Assembly (NCBI GenBank): GCA_965221135.1
Contig: CBDCRZ010000121.1
Location: forward strand, 1,078,056 to 1,142,055
DNA from: Sansalvadorimonas sp965221135
GTDB taxonomy: Bacteria > Pseudomonadota > Gammaproteobacteria > Pseudomonadales > Endozoicomonadaceae
DNA: 64,000 bases
Direction of reading: 5' to 3'
Shown: in pieces, positions 1-8,900 of the stretch
How the letters are laid out: every line of letters starts with the position of its first letter
Position numbering within the stretch: the first letter of the stretch is position 1
Program-made: the position numbers and the translations under genes
Notes under the pieces: generated by a model
Seen by the model: only the letters and a program-made list of their open reading frames with translations
Database searches by the model: none
Told to the model about the DNA's origin: nothing

Positions 1-3
1 CCT

Positions 4-1434
4 TTGATATCAGGGCTTGAGAAGAATTCCCTAACGAGCGTTTTCGCAAACTTTCAGCTACATTCTGTCCAATTTGAAGACACTTTTCCGGCGCCCCTCA
101 TGCCTACTTCAAAACAGCATGCCTTGGCAGATGACTTACTCAGTATCGTTTCCGGGCATGTTGCAAAAATACCTGATGATCGCCCCAATCACTGCAGCAG
201 CAAAATATCCCTGCACGATGCTGTCATGTCGGCACTGGCCGTCATGCATCTGAAGTATCCGTCACTGCTGGAGTTTGACGAAGCGAAGTTGAAACCTGAG
301 ATCGCTCATAACATTCGCTCCCTTTACAACGTCAAGCAGATCCCTTGCGATACGTATATGCGAGAACTTGTGGATCCTGTCAAACCAGCTGATCTACGTA
401 AGATCTTTACAAAGCTGTTTGCCGTCGTACAACGGTCGAATCGACTGAAACACTTCAAGTATCTCGATGAAGGATACCTGGCAGCCATTGATGGCACAGG
501 TCATTTTTCATCCGGAACGATTCACTGTAATGAATGCTGCTGCAAGCATCCCAAGGGGAAAGGCCCACAGTACTATCATCAGTTACTGGCCATGTGCCTC
601 GTCAAACCCGGGATGAAGGAAGTCTTGCCTCTCATGCCGGAACCCATCATCCAACAGATCGATGTCAGCAAAAATGATTGTGAGAAAAATGCTCTGAAAC
701 GGTTGTTGGAACATGTCCGCTGCGAACATCCCCATTTGAAACTGGTACTCGGACTGGATGGCCTGTATTCCGATGGTCCGACCATCACACTCATTCGCTC
801 CTACGGGCACAATTTTATTGCTGTGGCCAGGGAAGGGGATCATCAGGCCCTCATGAATACAGTCGATGAACTCGATACGCAAGATCAGGTGAGTCGGCAC
901 CAGTTCACGGATGAAAAAGGGTTTAGCCACTGGTTCCGGTTTGTAAACGATGTTCCGATTAATAAATCCAATCCTGACGTGCTGGTCAACTATCTGGAAT
1001 ATGTGGAAACCTCCCCAAAGGGGAAAAAATTCAGTTGCACCTGGGTCACCAGCATTGAACTGACAACAACCAGCGTAACAAAGGTTATGCGAGGAGGACG
1101 CGCAAGGTGGAAAATCGAAAATGAGACGTTTAACACGCTGAAAACACAGGGCTACAACCTTGAACATAACTACGGTCATGGAAAGCAGCACCTGGCGACC
1201 AACCTCGCCATTCTGATGCTCCTGGCCTTCTTGATTGACCAGGTAGAGCAGTTGGCCTGCCCGATCTTCCGGGCTGCCTGGCACCACAAACGGTCGAAAA
1301 TCTCGTTATGGTTAACAATAAAGAGTCTGTTTGACTGGTTTTTGATTGATTGCTGGCATTCTCTGTTACTTGCCATCACCCAGGGTGGCGGTCAGGGCCA
1401 AAGCATTAGGAGCCTGATCCCTGACACTTCCTGA
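4..1434 (+). CDS. IS4-like DDE transposase, possibly 5'-partial
   Basis: A transposase of the DDE type, expected to cut and rejoin the ends of its insertion sequence. Visible motifs are a first Asp in AIDGTGHFSSG, a second Asp in LGLDGLYSDG, and a C-terminal WKIENETFNTLK block resembling the Glu-containing box of IS4-type enzymes. A Cys/His cluster (CNECCCKH) lies after the first Asp. The reading frame is open from the window edge with a TTG at base 4; the first ATG is at 100, so the true start may be there or outside the window. The left end of the element is not visible and no terminal inverted repeats could be paired. The family assignment below 'IS4-like' is uncertain. Confidence 0.8.
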   Translation: MISGLEKNSLTSVFANFQLHSVQFEDTFPAPLMPTSKQHALADDLLSIVSGHVAKIPDDRPNHCSSKISLHDAVMSALAVMHLKYPSLLEFDEAKLKPEIAHNIRSLYNVKQIPCDTYMRELVDPVKPADLRKIFTKLFAVVQRSNRLKHFKYLDEGYLAAIDGTGHFSSGTIHCNECCCKHPKGKGPQYYHQLLAMCLVKPGMKEVLPLMPEPIIQQIDVSKNDCEKNALKRLLEHVRCEHPHLKLVLGLDGLYSDGPTITLIRSYGHNFIAVAREGDHQALMNTVDELDTQDQVSRHQFTDEKGFSHWFRFVNDVPINKSNPDVLVNYLEYVETSPKGKKFSCTWVTSIELTTTSVTKVMRGGRARWKIENETFNTLKTQGYNLEHNYGHGKQHLATNLAILMLLAFLIDQVEQLACPIFRAAWHHKRSKISLWLTIKSLFDWFLIDCWHSLLLAITQGGGQGQSIRSLIPDTS

Positions 1435-1494
1435 TGGAGACTGCTCTGTGTTTTCAGTGTGATACAAGGTTCGTGCAAAAACCGGTTCCCTGCC

Positions 1495-1507
1495 GGGGGG
1501 GGGGGGG
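1495..1507. repeat. homopolymeric run of 13 G
   Basis: Thirteen consecutive G residues lie just beyond the transposase, in non-coding DNA between it and the convergent rhombosortase gene. Such tracts are slippage-prone and could vary in length or be a sequencing artefact. No gene is obviously controlled by it. Confidence 0.9.
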
Positions 1508-1566
1508 AGTGCTGTCTCAATAAAGAGCATGAACTGTTGAGGTATTATGCGTCTCTAGGCGTATGT

Positions 1567-2136
1567 TTAGCGGGAATGGCTGGCACTCTTACGACCCATT
1601 ACCTTTTTTATAAAAAAATAACAGGCTGTCAACAAAGCACCACCCAGAAAACCATAAAGATGAGCGTTATAAACAACAACGCCATTGATATCGAAAGAGA
1701 ACGCAGACCCTTCATAGTCAGAGAGCTGTTCAAACATCACCTTCAATGAAAACGCTGATAACACAGCAACCTGAACATAACGTCGGTGGACTTTCGATGT
1801 GATCACCGCCAGAAAAAACAAACCATGCAGTACACCTGAAAAACCCCGGTAAATAATAAGATCAGGGTCTAAAAACCAGAGTCCGGTACTCACCCACAAG
1901 CAGAGAAACAAAACAGCCCCCAACCCCTGCCGACTGAACACAAACAATGGATTAATAAACATGACAAACAGCAACCCTGACAGGTTTATCAGCCAATGAG
2001 TCGGGCCCAAGTGGGTGAAGTGCCCCGTCACCAGCCGCCACAACTCTCCCTGAGTGATCAGAATCCGGTGAAACTCCAGCCACTGCTCCATGTCATACCT
2101 CAATGCTTTATAAATACCGTATTTATTATTTCTCAT
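1567..2136 (-). CDS. rrtA: rhombosortase-type intramembrane serine protease
   Basis: A small rhomboid protease of the rhombosortase subfamily, which cleaves the C-terminal GlyGly-CTERM anchor of secreted proteins in the inner membrane so that they can leave through type II secretion. The protein is about 189 aa with several hydrophobic segments. It shows the catalytic serine in RGFSGVLHGL and a downstream catalytic histidine in AHLYGFLGG. A Trp/His-rich stretch (GHFTHLGPTHWLINLSG) matches the conserved HxxxxHxxxN region of rhomboids. The frame extends to a GTG at 2154, but the ATG at 2136 is the more usual start. No GlyGly-CTERM substrate was noticed nearby. It is convergent with the transposase. 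Confidence 0.85.
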   Translation of the reverse strand: MRNNKYGIYKALRYDMEQWLEFHRILITQGELWRLVTGHFTHLGPTHWLINLSGLLFVMFINPLFVFSRQGLGAVLFLCLWVSTGLWFLDPDLIIYRGFSGVLHGLFFLAVITSKVHRRYVQVAVLSAFSLKVMFEQLSDYEGSAFSFDINGVVVYNAHLYGFLGGALLTACYFFIKKVMGRKSASHSR

Positions 2137-2154
2137 TGTCTTACAGTCAGCCAC

Positions 2155-2641
2155 GATGGAATCCGCAACCTAAAAAGCAGAGCGAACATTGTACATTTAA
2201 TCATCAACAATAGTTTTTATATTTGTTTTTGATCAATTAGTCAGTTTTATATCTGTAAACTCTCATGAAGCAGGTATTTTTTCTGTTAGCATCCACTTTT
2301 CACCTCACTGGTTTACGGCACCTGCTCCCTGCACTGTTTAATGGCCAGAAATATCCGTTTCCACAAGGCCGGGGACTTACCTGTTATTTAAAAAGCAACC
2401 ATTCTTTAGAAGAGCGAATTATAAAGAAAGCAGAAGCAATTCTGGCCAGAGGCTATAAATAACACCGTATACACGTAACTTCTGCCGATCAGTTCATTAA
2501 CTCCTCCTTCCTCTGTCTTTTCGCCTCGCCCGCTCTTCCCTTAGCTCCCTGACAGCACGGTTAAAAGCCCTGAACTTTGGTTTCCTCTCCAGTGTCCAAG
2601 CCCCGGAATATCAACTGCATACTGCCCGGAGCACAGCAAAA
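2155..2641. other. intergenic region with no confident gene
   Basis: About 490 bases between rhombosortase and the 996-aa gene. It should carry the promoters of both divergent genes. It contains only one small plus-strand frame (2265-2462), listed separately with low confidence. Confidence 0.5.
2265..2462 (+). CDS. doubtful small ORF, 65 aa
   Basis: A 65-codon ATG frame with a hydrophobic N-terminus and a charged C-terminus (HSLEERIIKKAEAILARGYK). The tail faintly recalls the start of RadC/JAB-type proteins (a block like 'RIIxxALxIL'), so it could be a decayed fragment of such a gene. There is no Shine-Dalgarno sequence in front of the ATG. It may equally be chance. Confidence 0.2.
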   Translation: MKQVFFLLASTFHLTGLRHLLPALFNGQKYPFPQGRGLTCYLKSNHSLEERIIKKAEAILARGYK

Positions 2642-5632
2642 ATGTCCATGAATACTACTAAAAGCGCAAAAACAGGTTTCTTCAAAAAACAATCCCGCAG
2701 CTCTGTTGAAAAACAAGCTGACAGCCCGGATAAGAAACCCCAAAAAGGGACATGGAGAAAAACTGGCAAACCCGCCAGTACCGCACACACGCAGGGAGCC
2801 GGTGTCTCAGAAACAGATATAGAAGCGCGGAAGATACAGGGAGCCAAAATAGCCGAGGTGGCCAGGCAGGAACAGAAAATCCTCAGTGACGCATGGGGGT
2901 ATGTAGCCAAAGAAGACTATCAGGCAGTTCTCCAGTTGCTAAGGGGCAACACTGCAAGCATACCTGTAGAGCGGTGCATTCAGATTGGCCAGATGTTACT
3001 CAGCACTATTGATGCCGGCGATACAGCTGCGATGACCACTGCAAGAAAACTAAAGATCTACAATGAGTTACAAAATATTACAGCCTGGTACCTCGTTGAT
3101 GGCTTTACCAGGGAAAAAGTCGAAGACATAACCGTTGTCGAAACATTTTGGCATGAAGATGAACTGCCGGACATTCTTCAACAACAAAAAATAAAGGTTG
3201 GCCATTCAGAAGGCTTTATCGAAGAACTCAACAAAAAAATTAACGCACTGCCTGCTCCGGCCATGGAAAACGCTCAGCTCGTCACGAAGGGGGCTACGGC
3301 GCAACCTGTGACAGAGGCAGCCAGCGACTTCATCACTGACACGAAAGAGATTGAAGAAAGGGAAAAACGTGTCGCTGAGGCCATGAAGAAAGCCAGGATC
3401 AGAGCCGTGACCACAGCAGAAGCAGCAAATCAGTATGACGATCCAAAAACTGAGCAACTGGAAAGTCAGCCTTCAAAAAGTCGCCGCAGACCACCGCCAC
3501 CACCAAAGCCTCCTCATACGGTAAGAATCAGCACACAACCAACACAGGCACCGCAATCTGTTGAGGTCCGCCCTGATCAGGAAAAGAGTGACACGCCCAA
3601 CAAGCACCTTAAGGTCAGCGCCGCCCAAAGAACCTGTGTCATCAACAGCTTTAGAAGCCATCTGGAGCAGACTAAGAATCAAGCCCTGAGTGTGTCCGAC
3701 ATATTCAACGAACTACTGGTGCGCGACGTCGACAGGGTCATGGATTCTTTCCTCGACAGCATGACTGTGGAAGGCAAAGATACAGCGTGGATCATGAGAA
3801 CATTCTATGAGCAGGCCCTGGATACGGAGCTGTCTAAAGGAGCAATGGAGACTATTACAAACGAATTGGCCCTCGATACAATTGCCACTTCTCTCAGAAA
3901 TACCCCTCTTGAGAAGACCATCCAGGAACGGTCTGAATTCCACGCACAGCGCATTATGAAATTCAGGAAAGAGCCAGCCTTCAGTGACGAATGCGATATA
4001 ACGGGGATGATCAGAAAATCAGGTTCTACAGACCTGCCAGCAGAAAAAAGCGCGGTTACGAGCCCGCTTTCCAAGGAAGACGAAGCAGCCACGAAGCATG
4101 CCGTCAAACACTGTATCCAGTCGACCATCATCCAATTGGTTATCGCACGTCTTGAGACGCGCATGGCTAAATGCCTCCCACAACAACTGTTTGGAGAACT
4201 GGGAATTGTTCACACGGCAGCAATAAGGGCATTGAACAGTATCGCGTATTCAGATGCCCCCGAAACCCCTGTCCAGATGACCGGCACAGGGACATACTTC
4301 CCCGACTTCTCTGCCAGGGTGCAGACAGCAAACCCTGCTTTGGAAGGAGCCACAAAAATCAGGCCAGCCATCCTGTGCGCAGCCCCAACTGTGGATCAGG
4401 AGACCGACGTGGAACAACAGGCTGTCATAAGAAAAATGTTCGACGGGACAACTCTGCCGGAAATGGCCGGAATGCTCCACAGAGAAGAAACCAGCTGGCA
4501 AGAAATGGTCGACCGATTGCACAAGGAAACAACACGCCGGGTAGAGAAAAAGGATGCATCCGAAAGTACCGGCGTTCAGGCAGTTGTTGTCAAAATAACC
4601 TGTGACCCTCTCATTATACTGGCCTACCTTGTAAGACACCTTGAATGCCATAATGTAGAACTCACTCCAAATATACTGCTGAAGCTGACCTCCATGTTTG
4701 CCTATGGGCTCGACCATCCTGAGCATATGATCCATACCGCAACGGCAGATGCAAACGCCCTGGGTGTTTTTCGGGCAGTATCCTTATGGCGCAATGCCGT
4801 GAAACAGATCACTGAACAGTACAAAAAGAAACTTGGATATGTCCCGGAGAGTGCGAGTGATGTGTATCCACTCTACTGGGCATATACCTTTAAGGCTCTT
4901 GTCAAGGCAAAAGACAAAGGAGAACAGACCCGCGATTTACCATTTAACCGTCTTATAGCTGATATAGCCAATTTCAAAGTTGTCCAGGCCGTACATGGCG
5001 ATTTGGAGAAATTTCTACAAGCCATGCCAAGACACTTTGGAGAACAACTCTGGAATCGCTTTGCCAGGCCTTTACAGCAGGGGAGTAGTCACAAAGCTAT
5101 TGAGCCCCCCCCGGCAACTCTGAAAACTTTTTGTGAGCGGGTGTATTCCGACCCGGCAAACGCACCTGCCGAAAGAAAGGCTGACTTGCCCGGCTCTTTA
5201 TCAAGGTTGTTCAGAGATAAAATAACAGAGCAGATCGATGAAGACCTGGCCAGGATAAAGGTCTGTTTCTCTATGACATACGGAACAGAATACCCTAACA
5301 ATATAACGGAAGAAGATCTGCAGGTTTTTCTTATATTCACGACTTTTGAGGCTTTAAAGAGTCAACTCTTATCGCAAATGCCCATACAGCGACCTAAAGC
5401 TGAGGGAGGGCATAAATTAGGCGCTGAAACACAGGCACAACTGGATTGCATAGTACAAGAAATCAATACCTATAATGCTGGAATCACAGATAGGGTAAAA
5501 ACTGCTACTGAAAAACTGCGGAGCCTTAAATCCATAAAACAGATTCAGCAGAAAACTGACAAGTTAGAAGCAACTGGTACCCAAACACAGGTTACCCATG
5601 CAGCGGATTCCATAAAGAAAACGGAGCCGTGA
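2642..5632 (+). CDS. large unknown protein with polyproline motif, 996 aa
   Basis: No family recognised. The 996-aa product starts with a basic, Ser/Lys-rich, probably disordered segment (about residues 1-50). It has a highly charged region around 235-260 and a polyproline stretch at 284-291 preceded by three arginines (RRRPPPPPKPP), the layout of an SH3-type ligand. The remainder (about 320-960) looks mostly alpha-helical and soluble; no signal peptide or membrane segment is seen. The ATG at 2642 has GGAG about 12 bases upstream; a second ATG at 2648 is an alternative. It stands alone between intergenic regions. Size, disordered N-terminus and polyproline motif would fit a secreted effector, but that is inference. 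Confidence 0.75.
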   Translation: MSMNTTKSAKTGFFKKQSRSSVEKQADSPDKKPQKGTWRKTGKPASTAHTQGAGVSETDIEARKIQGAKIAEVARQEQKILSDAWGYVAKEDYQAVLQLLRGNTASIPVERCIQIGQMLLSTIDAGDTAAMTTARKLKIYNELQNITAWYLVDGFTREKVEDITVVETFWHEDELPDILQQQKIKVGHSEGFIEELNKKINALPAPAMENAQLVTKGATAQPVTEAASDFITDTKEIEEREKRVAEAMKKARIRAVTTAEAANQYDDPKTEQLESQPSKSRRRPPPPPKPPHTVRISTQPTQAPQSVEVRPDQEKSDTPNKHLKVSAAQRTCVINSFRSHLEQTKNQALSVSDIFNELLVRDVDRVMDSFLDSMTVEGKDTAWIMRTFYEQALDTELSKGAMETITNELALDTIATSLRNTPLEKTIQERSEFHAQRIMKFRKEPAFSDECDITGMIRKSGSTDLPAEKSAVTSPLSKEDEAATKHAVKHCIQSTIIQLVIARLETRMAKCLPQQLFGELGIVHTAAIRALNSIAYSDAPETPVQMTGTGTYFPDFSARVQTANPALEGATKIRPAILCAAPTVDQETDVEQQAVIRKMFDGTTLPEMAGMLHREETSWQEMVDRLHKETTRRVEKKDASESTGVQAVVVKITCDPLIILAYLVRHLECHNVELTPNILLKLTSMFAYGLDHPEHMIHTATADANALGVFRAVSLWRNAVKQITEQYKKKLGYVPESASDVYPLYWAYTFKALVKAKDKGEQTRDLPFNRLIADIANFKVVQAVHGDLEKFLQAMPRHFGEQLWNRFARPLQQGSSHKAIEPPPATLKTFCERVYSDPANAPAERKADLPGSLSRLFRDKITEQIDEDLARIKVCFSMTYGTEYPNNITEEDLQVFLIFTTFEALKSQLLSQMPIQRPKAEGGHKLGAETQAQLDCIVQEINTYNAGITDRVKTATEKLRSLKSIKQIQQKTDKLEATGTQTQVTHAADSIKKTEP

Positions 5633-6038
5633 TAGCTGCTGCTTGTAAAAGTCAGGCTATGGCGTTTATAGGCGCATGAAGTTACCCACAGTGATAAAAG
5701 TGCTTCACCTGCCTCTAACCCGGGTTTTTCATGAACTGCCCTAATATTCCGCAGAACCTTGTCGCTCCTGGAGCGGCAAGGGGCAAGCGAGATCGGGTGC
5801 ATGTTTATGAAATATCCGGGCTAACAGGCTGGTGAAGTAACTTGCTTGCAACTGTTATCTTAATCCATCGATACCCATCTCCCGATATCGATCATCTATG
5901 GGTAGGGTTTAGTGGCAGCTTTTTGGACGTTAGCTCCAATAGTGACTCCACCCCCTTTCGCCCCCTTTTTCTTGAAATTGTACTTTTTTGTTGCCATACC
6001 TTCTGTCCCTTTGTGGGGGAGTAAGAGGAATTGGCTTT
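5633..6038. other. intergenic region with one hairpin
   Basis: About 400 bases without a supported gene. An imperfect 11-bp hairpin (CCTTG-CGCTC arms, 5757-5781) without a following T-run lies in the middle. The end (6021-6030) holds the ribosome-binding site of the ankyrin gene. A 60-codon frame at 5842-6024 was judged spurious. Confidence 0.5.
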
Positions 6039-6998
6039 ATGAAAAGGGTCAGAAGAAATGTGCTGTTCTCCTATGCACTCTTTTTCCTGGGGCTGTTGGT
6101 TGCTTTCTGTTCCCAGGCAGACAGGACTGGTAGGGCAGACCCTCCGTTCATAAAGGCCTGTCGGTGCGGTGATGTGGCAGTTGTAAGATCTTGGCTAGCG
6201 CAAACGGACTTTGATCCAAGCCAGCAATTTTACAGCGATTACAATAGGGCAAAAGTCTCAGGCCTTGCTGTGGCTGCTATTAGTGGACATGTTGATGTAG
6301 CTGAACTTCTTGTGGATGCCGGGGCTGATATCCATAAAAGTCAGTATAATGGTGAAACACCACTCCAGACTGCCAGCAGAAATGGTCACCTCCATGTCGT
6401 GACGTTTCTCGTTAACTCTCAGGCTGATGTCAATCAGGGCTGGAATAAAACAGTGGGCTCCCCTCTTTTTCTTGCCTGCCTCTATGGTCATCTCGATGTT
6501 GCGGTATTTCTCGTTAACGCTGGGGCTGATGTCAATCAAACCTGGGGCGAAGGAACACCTTTATATGCTGCCAGCGAAAATGGTTATCTCGATATCGTTC
6601 AGTATCTGATGAGTGTCGGGGCTGATTTTGAAAAACCGAGAGGTACTTCAACACCATTATTTCAAGCCGCTCAGGAAGGTCACCTTGAAGTGGTCAGAAC
6701 CCTTCTTCAGGCCGGGGCGGACCCTATGAAAGAATGGGTTCACCACTTTATATTCACCAAGAATGCACTGGATGCGGCCCAAGACCAACGTTACAGGGCT
6801 AAAGGAGAGGCATATGATCGCTACGATTCAATAGTCAAACTATTACAGCCTGTAGTGCAAAGCAGGAAAGAGATACAAAGCTATTTGATGCAGACAGTAG
6901 ATGAGGGCAGCTCTTACTTTGGACCCTTCACCAGCTCTGCTGCAATTACACACTCAACTCTATTGCCACATTCATCATCAACAGGTAAACGTCAATAG
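6039..6998 (+). CDS. secreted ankyrin-repeat protein
   Basis: A 319-aa protein with an N-terminal signal peptide (basic MKRVRRN followed by a hydrophobic core and VAFCSQA), then about six ankyrin repeats. The repeat hallmarks recur: HVDVAELLVDAGAD, GETPLQTASRNGHL, HLDVAVFLVNAGADVN, TPLYAASENGYLDIV, TPLFQAAQEGHLEVV. Ankyrin repeats mediate protein-protein contacts; with export this suggests a periplasmic, surface or secreted binding protein. The ATG at 6039 is chosen over an upstream TTG (5988) because AGAGGA lies at 6025-6030 and the signal peptide begins there. The last about 80 residues lack repeats and are Ser/Thr-rich. The target is unknown. Confidence 0.85.
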   Translation: MKRVRRNVLFSYALFFLGLLVAFCSQADRTGRADPPFIKACRCGDVAVVRSWLAQTDFDPSQQFYSDYNRAKVSGLAVAAISGHVDVAELLVDAGADIHKSQYNGETPLQTASRNGHLHVVTFLVNSQADVNQGWNKTVGSPLFLACLYGHLDVAVFLVNAGADVNQTWGEGTPLYAASENGYLDIVQYLMSVGADFEKPRGTSTPLFQAAQEGHLEVVRTLLQAGADPMKEWVHHFIFTKNALDAAQDQRYRAKGEAYDRYDSIVKLLQPVVQSRKEIQSYLMQTVDEGSSYFGPFTSSAAITHSTLLPHSSSTGKRQ

Positions 6999-7043
6999 GC
7001 ACTATTGTGTTCTGGTGACGTCTGGTCGGCAACGAGGATCAGC

Positions 7044-7071
7044 ATAAAAAATGGCCAAATCCGGCTTTTTC
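7044..7071. terminator. possible bidirectional terminator
   Basis: An A-run, a short GCC/GGC stem and a T-run lie between the convergent ankyrin gene and cydC. The stem is short, so confidence is low. Confidence 0.35.
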
Positions 7072-7205
7072 ATACGACTGCATGAATGCAGGAGCTAGAG
7101 CAACGCAGGAGCGCGTTAAGTCCGACAGGCTGCTAGTATTGATGCTTGCGCCTTGACTCGCCTACGGATTCTGAGCAGTTACGGATAGAAAATACAGGTT
7201 AACAC

Positions 7206-8900
7206 TCAACCCATCGTAAGGATGCGATCGACCAGCTGCAGAATCGCAGGGCGGTGGGTCACCACCAGCAACGTCTGTCCGGATAAAGTCTGATTCAACA
7301 CTTCAATCATTCTTCTCTCTGTCTCAGGATCAAGACCTTCTGTTGGTTCATCGAGCAGTACCAGACGACACTGTGAATCTTTCAGTCTCAGCAATACCCT
7401 GGCCATCCCTAAACGACGCTGCTCACCGCCAGATAACACCTGGCCTGCCGCACCAAACCAGGTATCGAGATCATCTGCTGTACTGGCAATCGCTTCCAGC
7501 CCAACCCGTTTAAGAGTCGACAACAGAACATCATCATTGATAGAGAGTTCTGGGTGCACAGACAGCAAGAGATTGTCCCGCAAGGTCGCGCTGAAGATAT
7601 GTACGCGCTGGGGCATTACCGCCATACGCTGACGCAGGTCTGATTCCACAAACTGATCAATCGGCTGCCCATCCAGCTTTAACTGACCACTGCAGGGCCA
7701 GTCCCGGGTGATAAGCTGCAAAATAGTGGACTTGCCACACCCTGTTGGGCCCTTCAGTGCGACACGTTCACCCGGCTCAAGACTCAGTGAGAAGTCATTG
7801 AGAACCGACTCACCATTGGGGTAGGCAAAGCTGACGCCTTCCAGAGACAGTCTACCTTCTGATGGAACAACTGACCCTGTTTCCAATTCAGGGAATACAA
7901 CCGCAGGCTCCTGCTCTGCCACTTCACTGAGTCGGACAGCGGAGCGATGGGTTTCTCCAAGCATTTGAAACGCTCCCGGTAAGGGCGCAATGGCTTCAAA
8001 GGCAGCCATAGTCGCCAGGGTGAGCATCACCATCAGGGGGCCATTCATTGTTTCCGCTTCAAGGTCCATTCCGCCCAGCAGCAATACACCTGAGACTGTC
8101 AGCCCTGTGATCAAAGTAATCACCGCCAGAGAAAAACCTGTTACCCGGGTAATAGCCTGCTCCTGCTGATGAACGCGGGCATCGGCCTCAGCGGTCTGCT
8201 GCTTGAATCGGTCAATAGCACCAAACAGTTGCAGCTCTGTTTGCCCGGCAACAAAATCCATTAACCGGGTACGCAAGATTTCACGCTGACGCACCAGACC
8301 ATCGCCCGGCGCCTGTCCCAAACGGAAAAACAGCCCCGGCAGAACCAACAGGGTGACACCGAGCACAACAGCCAGAAACAGTCCAACCGTTCCACTGACA
8401 AGACAGGCCAGAATGATCAAACCCAGACTGCCCGCTACAGCCAGCAGCAATGGGCTAAGCAGTCGCAGATAAAGACCATCCATAGTGTCGATATCTGCCA
8501 CCAGCCGGTTCAACAGCTCACTCTGCCGGAATTTGCGTAACCCGGCAGGAGCAAGGGGCTCAACCTTCCTGAAGAACCAGACCCGCAAACCCGCCAGCAA
8601 CCGGAAGGTGGCATCATGAGTCACCAGTCGTTCACCATAACGGGCAGCGGTTCGGGCGATAGAGAAACCCCGTACACCGGCACCGGGGGTAAAGAAGTTA
8701 AACACCTGTGCAGTCGCGACTGTCATGCCAGCCAGTGCTGTTGCCGTAATAAACCAGCCAGACAGCGCCAGCAGGCCAACACTGGCAATCAGGGTCGCCA
8801 TAGAAAGCAGAAAGCCCAGACCAAACTCAACCCTGTAATCACCAGCCCGCTTTAAGAAAGGGCGCAGGTCACGGTACACCTGGGTTATTGAATCAGCCAT
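7206..8900 (-). CDS. cydC: heterodimeric ABC transporter CydDC, subunit CydC
   Basis: One half of the CydDC inner-membrane ABC exporter (thiol/heme-linked), needed for assembly of cytochrome bd oxidase. The product is 564 aa with a six-helix transmembrane domain in the first about 310 residues. The nucleotide-binding domain has Walker A GPTGCGKST, signature LSGGEQRR and Walker B LVLLDEPTEGLD. The transmembrane stretch ALSGWFITATALAG is typical of CydC. The ATG at 8900 overlaps the end of cydD (stop at 8893-8895) by eight bases, so translation is probably coupled. The frame extends to 8960 but those extra residues are unlike CydC. No cydAB is in the window. Confidence 0.93.
   Translation of the reverse strand: MADSITQVYRDLRPFLKRAGDYRVEFGLGFLLSMATLIASVGLLALSGWFITATALAGMTVATAQVFNFFTPGAGVRGFSIARTAARYGERLVTHDATFRLLAGLRVWFFRKVEPLAPAGLRKFRQSELLNRLVADIDTMDGLYLRLLSPLLLAVAGSLGLIILACLVSGTVGLFLAVVLGVTLLVLPGLFFRLGQAPGDGLVRQREILRTRLMDFVAGQTELQLFGAIDRFKQQTAEADARVHQQEQAITRVTGFSLAVITLITGLTVSGVLLLGGMDLEAETMNGPLMVMLTLATMAAFEAIAPLPGAFQMLGETHRSAVRLSEVAEQEPAVVFPELETGSVVPSEGRLSLEGVSFAYPNGESVLNDFSLSLEPGERVALKGPTGCGKSTILQLITRDWPCSGQLKLDGQPIDQFVESDLRQRMAVMPQRVHIFSATLRDNLLLSVHPELSINDDVLLSTLKRVGLEAIASTADDLDTWFGAAGQVLSGGEQRRLGMARVLLRLKDSQCRLVLLDEPTEGLDPETERRMIEVLNQTLSGQTLLVVTHRPAILQLVDRILTMG

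Noticed and set aside
583..1287. 234-codon minus-strand open frame
   Set aside because: Antisense to the transposase, with no recognisable domain.
5842..6024. 60-codon plus-strand frame before the ankyrin gene
   Set aside because: Proline/serine-rich, no ribosome-binding site, and its end overlaps the beginning of the upstream extension of the ankyrin frame.
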